Program-made: the position numbers and the translations under genes
Source of the DNA: Baylisascaris procyonis
Lineage: Eukaryota > Nematoda > Chromadorea > Rhabditida > Ascarididae
Assembly (NCBI GenBank): GCA_037389465.1
Contig: JAZARR010000152.1
Coordinates: forward strand, 1,785,147-1,849,146
DNA: 64,000 bases
Reading direction: 5' to 3'
The notes under the pieces: model-generated
Seen by the model: the letters and a program-made list of their open reading frames with translations, nothing else
Told to the model about the DNA's origin: nothing
Database searches by the model: none
Shown: positions 36,001 through 48,000 of the stretch, piece after piece
Position numbering within the stretch: the stretch's first letter is position 1
Layout of the letters: each line of letters opens with the position of its first letter

Positions 36001-39000
36001 AAGCCTAAGCCTAAGCCTAAGCCTAAGCCTAAGCCTAAGCCTAAGCCTAAGCCTAAGCCTAAGCCTAAGCCTAAGCCTAAGCCTAAGCCTAAGCCTAAGC
36101 CTAAGCCTAAGCCTAAGCCTAAGCCTAAGCCTAAGCCTAAGCCTAAGCCTAAGCCTAAGCCTAAGCCTAAGCCTAAGCCTAAGCCTAAGCCTAAGCCTAA
36201 GCCTAAGCCTAAGCCTAAGCCTAAGCCTAAGCCTAAGCCTAAGCCTAAGCCTAAGCCTAAGCCTAAGCCTAAGCCTAAGCCTAAGCCTAAGCCTAAGCCT
36301 AAGCCTAAGCCTAAGCCTAAGCCTAAGCCTAAGCCTAAGCCTAAGCCTAAGCCTAAGCCTAAGCCTAAGCCTAAGCCTAAGCCTAAGCCTAAGCCTAAGC
36401 CTAAGCCTAAGCCTAAGCCTAAGCCTAAGCCTAAGCCTAAGCCTAAGCCTAAGCCTAAGCCTAAGCCTAAGCCTAAGCCTAAGCCTAAGCCTAAGCCTAA
36501 GCCTAAGCCTAAGCCTAAGCCTAAGCCTAAGCCTAAGCCTAAGCCTAAGCCTAAGCCTAAGCCTAAGCCTAAGCCTAAGCCTAAGCCTAAGCCTAAGCCT
36601 AAGCCTAAGCCTAAGCCTAAGCCTAAGCCTAAGCCTAAGCCTAAGCCTAAGCCTAAGCCTAAGCCTAAGCCTAAGCCTAAGCCTAAGCCTAAGCCTAAGC
36701 CTAAGCCTAAGCCTAAGCCTAAGCCTAAGCCTAAGCCTAAGCCTAAGCCTAAGCCTAAGCCTAAGCCTAAGCCTAAGCCTAAGCCTAAGCCTAAGCCTAA
36801 GCCTAAGCCTAAGCCTAAGCCTAAGCCTAAGCCTAAGCCTAAGCCTAAGCCTAAGCCTAAGCCTAAGCCTAAGCCTAAGCCTAAGCCTAAGCCTAAGCCT
36901 AAGCCTAAGCCTAAGCCTAAGCCTAAGCCTAAGCCTAAGCCTAAGCCTAAGCCTAAGCCTAAGCCTAAGCCTAAGCCTAAGCCTAAGCCTAAGCCTAAGC
37001 CTAAGCCTAAGCCTAAGCCTAAGCCTAAGCCTAAGCCTAAGCCTAAGCCTAAGCCTAAGCCTAAGCCTAAGCCTAAGCCTAAGCCTAAGCCTAAGCCTAA
37101 GCCTAAGCCTAAGCCTAAGCCTAAGCCTAAGCCTAAGCCTAAGCCTAAGCCTAAGCCTAAGCCTAAGCCTAAGCCTAAGCCTAAGCCTAAGCCTAAGCCT
37201 AAGCCTAAGCCTAAGCCTAAGCCTAAGCCTAAGCCTAAGCCTAAGCCTAAGCCTAAGCCTAAGCCTAAGCCTAAGCCTAAGCCTAAGCCTAAGCCTAAGC
37301 CTAAGCCTAAGCCTAAGCCTAAGCCTAAGCCTAAGCCTAAGCCTAAGCCTAAGCCTAAGCCTAAGCCTAAGCCTAAGCCTAAGCCTAAGCCTAAGCCTAA
37401 GCCTAAGCCTAAGCCTAAGCCTAAGCCTAAGCCTAAGCCTAAGCCTAAGCCTAAGCCTAAGCCTAAGCCTAAGCCTAAGCCTAAGCCTAAGCCTAAGCCT
37501 AAGCCTAAGCCTAAGCCTAAGCCTAAGCCTAAGCCTAAGCCTAAGCCTAAGCCTAAGCCTAAGCCTAAGCCTAAGCCTAAGCCTAAGCCTAAGCCTAAGC
37601 CTAAGCCTAAGCCTAAGCCTAAGCCTAAGCCTAAGCCTAAGCCTAAGCCTAAGCCTAAGCCTAAGCCTAAGCCTAAGCCTAAGCCTAAGCCTAAGCCTAA
37701 GCCTAAGCCTAAGCCTAAGCCTAAGCCTAAGCCTAAGCCTAAGCCTAAGCCTAAGCCTAAGCCTAAGCCTAAGCCTAAGCCTAAGCCTAAGCCTAAGCCT
37801 AAGCCTAAGCCTAAGCCTAAGCCTAAGCCTAAGCCTAAGCCTAAGCCTAAGCCTAAGCCTAAGCCTAAGCCTAAGCCTAAGCCTAAGCCTAAGCCTAAGC
37901 CTAAGCCTAAGCCTAAGCCTAAGCCTAAGCCTAAGCCTAAGCCTAAGCCTAAGCCTAAGCCTAAGCCTAAGCCTAAGCCTAAGCCTAAGCCTAAGCCTAA
38001 GCCTAAGCCTAAGCCTAAGCCTAAGCCTAAGCCTAAGCCTAAGCCTAAGCCTAAGCCTAAGCCTAAGCCTAAGCCTAAGCCTAAGCCTAAGCCTAAGCCT
38101 AAGCCTAAGCCTAAGCCTAAGCCTAAGCCTAAGCCTAAGCCTAAGCCTAAGCCTAAGCCTAAGCCTAAGCCTAAGCCTAAGCCTAAGCCTAAGCCTAAGC
38201 CTAAGCCTAAGCCTAAGCCTAAGCCTAAGCCTAAGCCTAAGCCTAAGCCTAAGCCTAAGCCTAAGCCTAAGCCTAAGCCTAAGCCTAAGCCTAAGCCTAA
38301 GCCTAAGCCTAAGCCTAAGCCTAAGCCTAAGCCTAAGCCTAAGCCTAAGCCTAAGCCTAAGCCTAAGCCTAAGCCTAAGCCTAAGCCTAAGCCTAAGCCT
38401 AAGCCTAAGCCTAAGCCTAAGCCTAAGCCTAAGCCTAAGCCTAAGCCTAAGCCTAAGCCTAAGCCTAAGCCTAAGCCTAAGCCTAAGCCTAAGCCTAAGC
38501 CTAAGCCTAAGCCTAAGCCTAAGCCTAAGCCTAAGCCTAAGCCTAAGCCTAAGCCTAAGCCTAAGCCTAAGCCTAAGCCTAAGCCTAAGCCTAAGCCTAA
38601 GCCTAAGCCTAAGCCTAAGCCTAAGCCTAAGCCTAAGCCTAAGCCTAAGCCTAAGCCTAAGCCTAAGCCTAAGCCTAAGCCTAAGCCTAAGCCTAAGCCT
38701 AAGCCTAAGCCTAAGCCTAAGCCTAAGCCTAAGCCTAAGCCTAAGCCTAAGCCTAAGCCTAAGCCTAAGCCTAAGCCTAAGCCTAAGCCTAAGCCTAAGC
38801 CTAAGCCTAAGCCTAAGCCTAAGCCTAAGCCTAAGCCTAAGCCTAAGCCTAAGCCTAAGCCTAAGCCTAAGCCTAAGCCTAAGCCTAAGCCTAAGCCTAA
38901 GCCTAAGCCTAAGCCTAAGCCTAAGCCTAAGCCTAAGCCTAAGCCTAAGCCTAAGCCTAAGCCTAAGCCTAAGCCTAAGCCTAAGCCTAAGCCTAAGCCT

Positions 39001-42000
39001 AAGCCTAAGCCTAAGCCTAAGCCTAAGCCTAAGCCTAAGCCTAAGCCTAAGCCTAAGCCTAAGCCTAAGCCTAAGCCTAAGCCTAAGCCTAAGCCTAAGC
39101 CTAAGCCTAAGCCTAAGCCTAAGCCTAAGCCTAAGCCTAAGCCTAAGCCTAAGCCTAAGCCTAAGCCTAAGCCTAAGCCTAAGCCTAAGCCTAAGCCTAA
39201 GCCTAAGCCTAAGCCTAAGCCTAAGCCTAAGCCTAAGCCTAAGCCTAAGCCTAAGCCTAAGCCTAAGCCTAAGCCTAAGCCTAAGCCTAAGCCTAAGCCT
39301 AAGCCTAAGCCTAAGCCTAAGCCTAAGCCTAAGCCTAAGCCTAAGCCTAAGCCTAAGCCTAAGCCTAAGCCTAAGCCTAAGCCTAAGCCTAAGCCTAAGC
39401 CTAAGCCTAAGCCTAAGCCTAAGCCTAAGCCTAAGCCTAAGCCTAAGCCTAAGCCTAAGCCTAAGCCTAAGCCTAAGCCTAAGCCTAAGCCTAAGCCTAA
39501 GCCTAAGCCTAAGCCTAAGCCTAAGCCTAAGCCTAAGCCTAAGCCTAAGCCTAAGCCTAAGCCTAAGCCTAAGCCTAAGCCTAAGCCTAAGCCTAAGCCT
39601 AAGCCTAAGCCTAAGCCTAAGCCTAAGCCTAAGCCTAAGCCTAAGCCTAAGCCTAAGCCTAAGCCTAAGCCTAAGCCTAAGCCTAAGCCTAAGCCTAAGC
39701 CTAAGCCTAAGCCTAAGCCTAAGCCTAAGCCTAAGCCTAAGCCTAAGCCTAAGCCTAAGCCTAAGCCTAAGCCTAAGCCTAAGCCTAAGCCTAAGCCTAA
39801 GCCTAAGCCTAAGCCTAAGCCTAAGCCTAAGCCTAAGCCTAAGCCTAAGCCTAAGCCTAAGCCTAAGCCTAAGCCTAAGCCTAAGCCTAAGCCTAAGCCT
39901 AAGCCTAAGCCTAAGCCTAAGCCTAAGCCTAAGCCTAAGCCTAAGCCTAAGCCTAAGCCTAAGCCTAAGCCTAAGCCTAAGCCTAAGCCTAAGCCTAAGC
40001 CTAAGCCTAAGCCTAAGCCTAAGCCTAAGCCTAAGCCTAAGCCTAAGCCTAAGCCTAAGCCTAAGCCTAAGCCTAAGCCTAAGCCTAAGCCTAAGCCTAA
40101 GCCTAAGCCTAAGCCTAAGCCTAAGCCTAAGCCTAAGCCTAAGCCTAAGCCTAAGCCTAAGCCTAAGCCTAAGCCTAAGCCTAAGCCTAAGCCTAAGCCT
40201 AAGCCTAAGCCTAAGCCTAAGCCTAAGCCTAAGCCTAAGCCTAAGCCTAAGCCTAAGCCTAAGCCTAAGCCTAAGCCTAAGCCTAAGCCTAAGCCTAAGC
40301 CTAAGCCTAAGCCTAAGCCTAAGCCTAAGCCTAAGCCTAAGCCTAAGCCTAAGCCTAAGCCTAAGCCTAAGCCTAAGCCTAAGCCTAAGCCTAAGCCTAA
40401 GCCTAAGCCTAAGCCTAAGCCTAAGCCTAAGCCTAAGCCTAAGCCTAAGCCTAAGCCTAAGCCTAAGCCTAAGCCTAAGCCTAAGCCTAAGCCTAAGCCT
40501 AAGCCTAAGCCTAAGCCTAAGCCTAAGCCTAAGCCTAAGCCTAAGCCTAAGCCTAAGCCTAAGCCTAAGCCTAAGCCTAAGCCTAAGCCTAAGCCTAAGC
40601 CTAAGCCTAAGCCTAAGCCTAAGCCTAAGCCTAAGCCTAAGCCTAAGCCTAAGCCTAAGCCTAAGCCTAAGCCTAAGCCTAAGCCTAAGCCTAAGCCTAA
40701 GCCTAAGCCTAAGCCTAAGCCTAAGCCTAAGCCTAAGCCTAAGCCTAAGCCTAAGCCTAAGCCTAAGCCTAAGCCTAAGCCTAAGCCTAAGCCTAAGCCT
40801 AAGCCTAAGCCTAAGCCTAAGCCTAAGCCTAAGCCTAAGCCTAAGCCTAAGCCTAAGCCTAAGCCTAAGCCTAAGCCTAAGCCTAAGCCTAAGCCTAAGC
40901 CTAAGCCTAAGCCTAAGCCTAAGCCTAAGCCTAAGCCTAAGCCTAAGCCTAAGCCTAAGCCTAAGCCTAAGCCTAAGCCTAAGCCTAAGCCTAAGCCTAA
41001 GCCTAAGCCTAAGCCTAAGCCTAAGCCTAAGCCTAAGCCTAAGCCTAAGCCTAAGCCTAAGCCTAAGCCTAAGCCTAAGCCTAAGCCTAAGCCTAAGCCT
41101 AAGCCTAAGCCTAAGCCTAAGCCTAAGCCTAAGCCTAAGCCTAAGCCTAAGCCTAAGCCTAAGCCTAAGCCTAAGCCTAAGCCTAAGCCTAAGCCTAAGC
41201 CTAAGCCTAAGCCTAAGCCTAAGCCTAAGCCTAAGCCTAAGCCTAAGCCTAAGCCTAAGCCTAAGCCTAAGCCTAAGCCTAAGCCTAAGCCTAAGCCTAA
41301 GCCTAAGCCTAAGCCTAAGCCTAAGCCTAAGCCTAAGCCTAAGCCTAAGCCTAAGCCTAAGCCTAAGCCTAAGCCTAAGCCTAAGCCTAAGCCTAAGCCT
41401 AAGCCTAAGCCTAAGCCTAAGCCTAAGCCTAAGCCTAAGCCTAAGCCTAAGCCTAAGCCTAAGCCTAAGCCTAAGCCTAAGCCTAAGCCTAAGCCTAAGC
41501 CTAAGCCTAAGCCTAAGCCTAAGCCTAAGCCTAAGCCTAAGCCTAAGCCTAAGCCTAAGCCTAAGCCTAAGCCTAAGCCTAAGCCTAAGCCTAAGCCTAA
41601 GCCTAAGCCTAAGCCTAAGCCTAAGCCTAAGCCTAAGCCTAAGCCTAAGCCTAAGCCTAAGCCTAAGCCTAAGCCTAAGCCTAAGCCTAAGCCTAAGCCT
41701 AAGCCTAAGCCTAAGCCTAAGCCTAAGCCTAAGCCTAAGCCTAAGCCTAAGCCTAAGCCTAAGCCTAAGCCTAAGCCTAAGCCTAAGCCTAAGCCTAAGC
41801 CTAAGCCTAAGCCTAAGCCTAAGCCTAAGCCTAAGCCTAAGCCTAAGCCTAAGCCTAAGCCTAAGCCTAAGCCTAAGCCTAAGCCTAAGCCTAAGCCTAA
41901 GCCTAAGCCTAAGCCTAAGCCTAAGCCTAAGCCTAAGCCTAAGCCTAAGCCTAAGCCTAAGCCTAAGCCTAAGCCTAAGCCTAAGCCTAAGCCTAAGCCT

Positions 42001-45000
42001 AAGCCTAAGCCTAAGCCTAAGCCTAAGCCTAAGCCTAAGCCTAAGCCTAAGCCTAAGCCTAAGCCTAAGCCTAAGCCTAAGCCTAAGCCTAAGCCTAAGC
42101 CTAAGCCTAAGCCTAAGCCTAAGCCTAAGCCTAAGCCTAAGCCTAAGCCTAAGCCTAAGCCTAAGCCTAAGCCTAAGCCTAAGCCTAAGCCTAAGCCTAA
42201 GCCTAAGCCTAAGCCTAAGCCTAAGCCTAAGCCTAAGCCTAAGCCTAAGCCTAAGCCTAAGCCTAAGCCTAAGCCTAAGCCTAAGCCTAAGCCTAAGCCT
42301 AAGCCTAAGCCTAAGCCTAAGCCTAAGCCTAAGCCTAAGCCTAAGCCTAAGCCTAAGCCTAAGCCTAAGCCTAAGCCTAAGCCTAAGCCTAAGCCTAAGC
42401 CTAAGCCTAAGCCTAAGCCTAAGCCTAAGCCTAAGCCTAAGCCTAAGCCTAAGCCTAAGCCTAAGCCTAAGCCTAAGCCTAAGCCTAAGCCTAAGCCTAA
42501 GCCTAAGCCTAAGCCTAAGCCTAAGCCTAAGCCTAAGCCTAAGCCTAAGCCTAAGCCTAAGCCTAAGCCTAAGCCTAAGCCTAAGCCTAAGCCTAAGCCT
42601 AAGCCTAAGCCTAAGCCTAAGCCTAAGCCTAAGCCTAAGCCTAAGCCTAAGCCTAAGCCTAAGCCTAAGCCTAAGCCTAAGCCTAAGCCTAAGCCTAAGC
42701 CTAAGCCTAAGCCTAAGCCTAAGCCTAAGCCTAAGCCTAAGCCTAAGCCTAAGCCTAAGCCTAAGCCTAAGCCTAAGCCTAAGCCTAAGCCTAAGCCTAA
42801 GCCTAAGCCTAAGCCTAAGCCTAAGCCTAAGCCTAAGCCTAAGCCTAAGCCTAAGCCTAAGCCTAAGCCTAAGCCTAAGCCTAAGCCTAAGCCTAAGCCT
42901 AAGCCTAAGCCTAAGCCTAAGCCTAAGCCTAAGCCTAAGCCTAAGCCTAAGCCTAAGCCTAAGCCTAAGCCTAAGCCTAAGCCTAAGCCTAAGCCTAAGC
43001 CTAAGCCTAAGCCTAAGCCTAAGCCTAAGCCTAAGCCTAAGCCTAAGCCTAAGCCTAAGCCTAAGCCTAAGCCTAAGCCTAAGCCTAAGCCTAAGCCTAA
43101 GCCTAAGCCTAAGCCTAAGCCTAAGCCTAAGCCTAAGCCTAAGCCTAAGCCTAAGCCTAAGCCTAAGCCTAAGCCTAAGCCTAAGCCTAAGCCTAAGCCT
43201 AAGCCTAAGCCTAAGCCTAAGCCTAAGCCTAAGCCTAAGCCTAAGCCTAAGCCTAAGCCTAAGCCTAAGCCTAAGCCTAAGCCTAAGCCTAAGCCTAAGC
43301 CTAAGCCTAAGCCTAAGCCTAAGCCTAAGCCTAAGCCTAAGCCTAAGCCTAAGCCTAAGCCTAAGCCTAAGCCTAAGCCTAAGCCTAAGCCTAAGCCTAA
43401 GCCTAAGCCTAAGCCTAAGCCTAAGCCTAAGCCTAAGCCTAAGCCTAAGCCTAAGCCTAAGCCTAAGCCTAAGCCTAAGCCTAAGCCTAAGCCTAAGCCT
43501 AAGCCTAAGCCTAAGCCTAAGCCTAAGCCTAAGCCTAAGCCTAAGCCTAAGCCTAAGCCTAAGCCTAAGCCTAAGCCTAAGCCTAAGCCTAAGCCTAAGC
43601 CTAAGCCTAAGCCTAAGCCTAAGCCTAAGCCTAAGCCTAAGCCTAAGCCTAAGCCTAAGCCTAAGCCTAAGCCTAAGCCTAAGCCTAAGCCTAAGCCTAA
43701 GCCTAAGCCTAAGCCTAAGCCTAAGCCTAAGCCTAAGCCTAAGCCTAAGCCTAAGCCTAAGCCTAAGCCTAAGCCTAAGCCTAAGCCTAAGCCTAAGCCT
43801 AAGCCTAAGCCTAAGCCTAAGCCTAAGCCTAAGCCTAAGCCTAAGCCTAAGCCTAAGCCTAAGCCTAAGCCTAAGCCTAAGCCTAAGCCTAAGCCTAAGC
43901 CTAAGCCTAAGCCTAAGCCTAAGCCTAAGCCTAAGCCTAAGCCTAAGCCTAAGCCTAAGCCTAAGCCTAAGCCTAAGCCTAAGCCTAAGCCTAAGCCTAA
44001 GCCTAAGCCTAAGCCTAAGCCTAAGCCTAAGCCTAAGCCTAAGCCTAAGCCTAAGCCTAAGCCTAAGCCTAAGCCTAAGCCTAAGCCTAAGCCTAAGCCT
44101 AAGCCTAAGCCTAAGCCTAAGCCTAAGCCTAAGCCTAAGCCTAAGCCTAAGCCTAAGCCTAAGCCTAAGCCTAAGCCTAAGCCTAAGCCTAAGCCTAAGC
44201 CTAAGCCTAAGCCTAAGCCTAAGCCTAAGCCTAAGCCTAAGCCTAAGCCTAAGCCTAAGCCTAAGCCTAAGCCTAAGCCTAAGCCTAAGCCTAAGCCTAA
44301 GCCTAAGCCTAAGCCTAAGCCTAAGCCTAAGCCTAAGCCTAAGCCTAAGCCTAAGCCTAAGCCTAAGCCTAAGCCTAAGCCTAAGCCTAAGCCTAAGCCT
44401 AAGCCTAAGCCTAAGCCTAAGCCTAAGCCTAAGCCTAAGCCTAAGCCTAAGCCTAAGCCTAAGCCTAAGCCTAAGCCTAAGCCTAAGCCTAAGCCTAAGC
44501 CTAAGCCTAAGCCTAAGCCTAAGCCTAAGCCTAAGCCTAAGCCTAAGCCTAAGCCTAAGCCTAAGCCTAAGCCTAAGCCTAAGCCTAAGCCTAAGCCTAA
44601 GCCTAAGCCTAAGCCTAAGCCTAAGCCTAAGCCTAAGCCTAAGCCTAAGCCTAAGCCTAAGCCTAAGCCTAAGCCTAAGCCTAAGCCTAAGCCTAAGCCT
44701 AAGCCTAAGCCTAAGCCTAAGCCTAAGCCTAAGCCTAAGCCTAAGCCTAAGCCTAAGCCTAAGCCTAAGCCTAAGCCTAAGCCTAAGCCTAAGCCTAAGC
44801 CTAAGCCTAAGCCTAAGCCTAAGCCTAAGCCTAAGCCTAAGCCTAAGCCTAAGCCTAAGCCTAAGCCTAAGCCTAAGCCTAAGCCTAAGCCTAAGCCTAA
44901 GCCTAAGCCTAAGCCTAAGCCTAAGCCTAAGCCTAAGCCTAAGCCTAAGCCTAAGCCTAAGCCTAAGCCTAAGCCTAAGCCTAAGCCTAAGCCTAAGCCT

Positions 45001-48000
45001 AAGCCTAAGCCTAAGCCTAAGCCTAAGCCTAAGCCTAAGCCTAAGCCTAAGCCTAAGCCTAAGCCTAAGCCTAAGCCTAAGCCTAAGCCTAAGCCTAAGC
45101 CTAAGCCTAAGCCTAAGCCTAAGCCTAAGCCTAAGCCTAAGCCTAAGCCTAAGCCTAAGCCTAAGCCTAAGCCTAAGCCTAAGCCTAAGCCTAAGCCTAA
45201 GCCTAAGCCTAAGCCTAAGCCTAAGCCTAAGCCTAAGCCTAAGCCTAAGCCTAAGCCTAAGCCTAAGCCTAAGCCTAAGCCTAAGCCTAAGCCTAAGCCT
45301 AAGCCTAAGCCTAAGCCTAAGCCTAAGCCTAAGCCTAAGCCTAAGCCTAAGCCTAAGCCTAAGCCTAAGCCTAAGCCTAAGCCTAAGCCTAAGCCTAAGC
45401 CTAAGCCTAAGCCTAAGCCTAAGCCTAAGCCTAAGCCTAAGCCTAAGCCTAAGCCTAAGCCTAAGCCTAAGCCTAAGCCTAAGCCTAAGCCTAAGCCTAA
45501 GCCTAAGCCTAAGCCTAAGCCTAAGCCTAAGCCTAAGCCTAAGCCTAAGCCTAAGCCTAAGCCTAAGCCTAAGCCTAAGCCTAAGCCTAAGCCTAAGCCT
45601 AAGCCTAAGCCTAAGCCTAAGCCTAAGCCTAAGCCTAAGCCTAAGCCTAAGCCTAAGCCTAAGCCTAAGCCTAAGCCTAAGCCTAAGCCTAAGCCTAAGC
45701 CTAAGCCTAAGCCTAAGCCTAAGCCTAAGCCTAAGCCTAAGCCTAAGCCTAAGCCTAAGCCTAAGCCTAAGCCTAAGCCTAAGCCTAAGCCTAAGCCTAA
45801 GCCTAAGCCTAAGCCTAAGCCTAAGCCTAAGCCTAAGCCTAAGCCTAAGCCTAAGCCTAAGCCTAAGCCTAAGCCTAAGCCTAAGCCTAAGCCTAAGCCT
45901 AAGCCTAAGCCTAAGCCTAAGCCTAAGCCTAAGCCTAAGCCTAAGCCTAAGCCTAAGCCTAAGCCTAAGCCTAAGCCTAAGCCTAAGCCTAAGCCTAAGC
46001 CTAAGCCTAAGCCTAAGCCTAAGCCTAAGCCTAAGCCTAAGCCTAAGCCTAAGCCTAAGCCTAAGCCTAAGCCTAAGCCTAAGCCTAAGCCTAAGCCTAA
46101 GCCTAAGCCTAAGCCTAAGCCTAAGCCTAAGCCTAAGCCTAAGCCTAAGCCTAAGCCTAAGCCTAAGCCTAAGCCTAAGCCTAAGCCTAAGCCTAAGCCT
46201 AAGCCTAAGCCTAAGCCTAAGCCTAAGCCTAAGCCTAAGCCTAAGCCTAAGCCTAAGCCTAAGCCTAAGCCTAAGCCTAAGCCTAAGCCTAAGCCTAAGC
46301 CTAAGCCTAAGCCTAAGCCTAAGCCTAAGCCTAAGCCTAAGCCTAAGCCTAAGCCTAAGCCTAAGCCTAAGCCTAAGCCTAAGCCTAAGCCTAAGCCTAA
46401 GCCTAAGCCTAAGCCTAAGCCTAAGCCTAAGCCTAAGCCTAAGCCTAAGCCTAAGCCTAAGCCTAAGCCTAAGCCTAAGCCTAAGCCTAAGCCTAAGCCT
46501 AAGCCTAAGCCTAAGCCTAAGCCTAAGCCTAAGCCTAAGCCTAAGCCTAAGCCTAAGCCTAAGCCTAAGCCTAAGCCTAAGCCTAAGCCTAAGCCTAAGC
46601 CTAAGCCTAAGCCTAAGCCTAAGCCTAAGCCTAAGCCTAAGCCTAAGCCTAAGCCTAAGCCTAAGCCTAAGCCTAAGCCTAAGCCTAAGCCTAAGCCTAA
46701 GCCTAAGCCTAAGCCTAAGCCTAAGCCTAAGCCTAAGCCTAAGCCTAAGCCTAAGCCTAAGCCTAAGCCTAAGCCTAAGCCTAAGCCTAAGCCTAAGCCT
46801 AAGCCTAAGCCTAAGCCTAAGCCTAAGCCTAAGCCTAAGCCTAAGCCTAAGCCTAAGCCTAAGCCTAAGCCTAAGCCTAAGCCTAAGCCTAAGCCTAAGC
46901 CTAAGCCTAAGCCTAAGCCTAAGCCTAAGCCTAAGCCTAAGCCTAAGCCTAAGCCTAAGCCTAAGCCTAAGCCTAAGCCTAAGCCTAAGCCTAAGCCTAA
47001 GCCTAAGCCTAAGCCTAAGCCTAAGCCTAAGCCTAAGCCTAAGCCTAAGCCTAAGCCTAAGCCTAAGCCTAAGCCTAAGCCTAAGCCTAAGCCTAAGCCT
47101 AAGCCTAAGCCTAAGCCTAAGCCTAAGCCTAAGCCTAAGCCTAAGCCTAAGCCTAAGCCTAAGCCTAAGCCTAAGCCTAAGCCTAAGCCTAAGCCTAAGC
47201 CTAAGCCTAAGCCTAAGCCTAAGCCTAAGCCTAAGCCTAAGCCTAAGCCTAAGCCTAAGCCTAAGCCTAAGCCTAAGCCTAAGCCTAAGCCTAAGCCTAA
47301 GCCTAAGCCTAAGCCTAAGCCTAAGCCTAAGCCTAAGCCTAAGCCTAAGCCTAAGCCTAAGCCTAAGCCTAAGCCTAAGCCTAAGCCTAAGCCTAAGCCT
47401 AAGCCTAAGCCTAAGCCTAAGCCTAAGCCTAAGCCTAAGCCTAAGCCTAAGCCTAAGCCTAAGCCTAAGCCTAAGCCTAAGCCTAAGCCTAAGCCTAAGC
47501 CTAAGCCTAAGCCTAAGCCTAAGCCTAAGCCTAAGCCTAAGCCTAAGCCTAAGCCTAAGCCTAAGCCTAAGCCTAAGCCTAAGCCTAAGCCTAAGCCTAA
47601 GCCTAAGCCTAAGCCTAAGCCTAAGCCTAAGCCTAAGCCTAAGCCTAAGCCTAAGCCTAAGCCTAAGCCTAAGCCTAAGCCTAAGCCTAAGCCTAAGCCT
47701 AAGCCTAAGCCTAAGCCTAAGCCTAAGCCTAAGCCTAAGCCTAAGCCTAAGCCTAAGCCTAAGCCTAAGCCTAAGCCTAAGCCTAAGCCTAAGCCTAAGC
47801 CTAAGCCTAAGCCTAAGCCTAAGCCTAAGCCTAAGCCTAAGCCTAAGCCTAAGCCTAAGCCTAAGCCTAAGCCTAAGCCTAAGCCTAAGCCTAAGCCTAA
47901 GCCTAAGCCTAAGCCTAAGCCTAAGCCTAAGCCTAAGCCTAAGCCTAAGCCTAAGCCTAAGCCTAAGCCTAAGCCTAAGCCTAAGCCTAAGCCTAAGCCT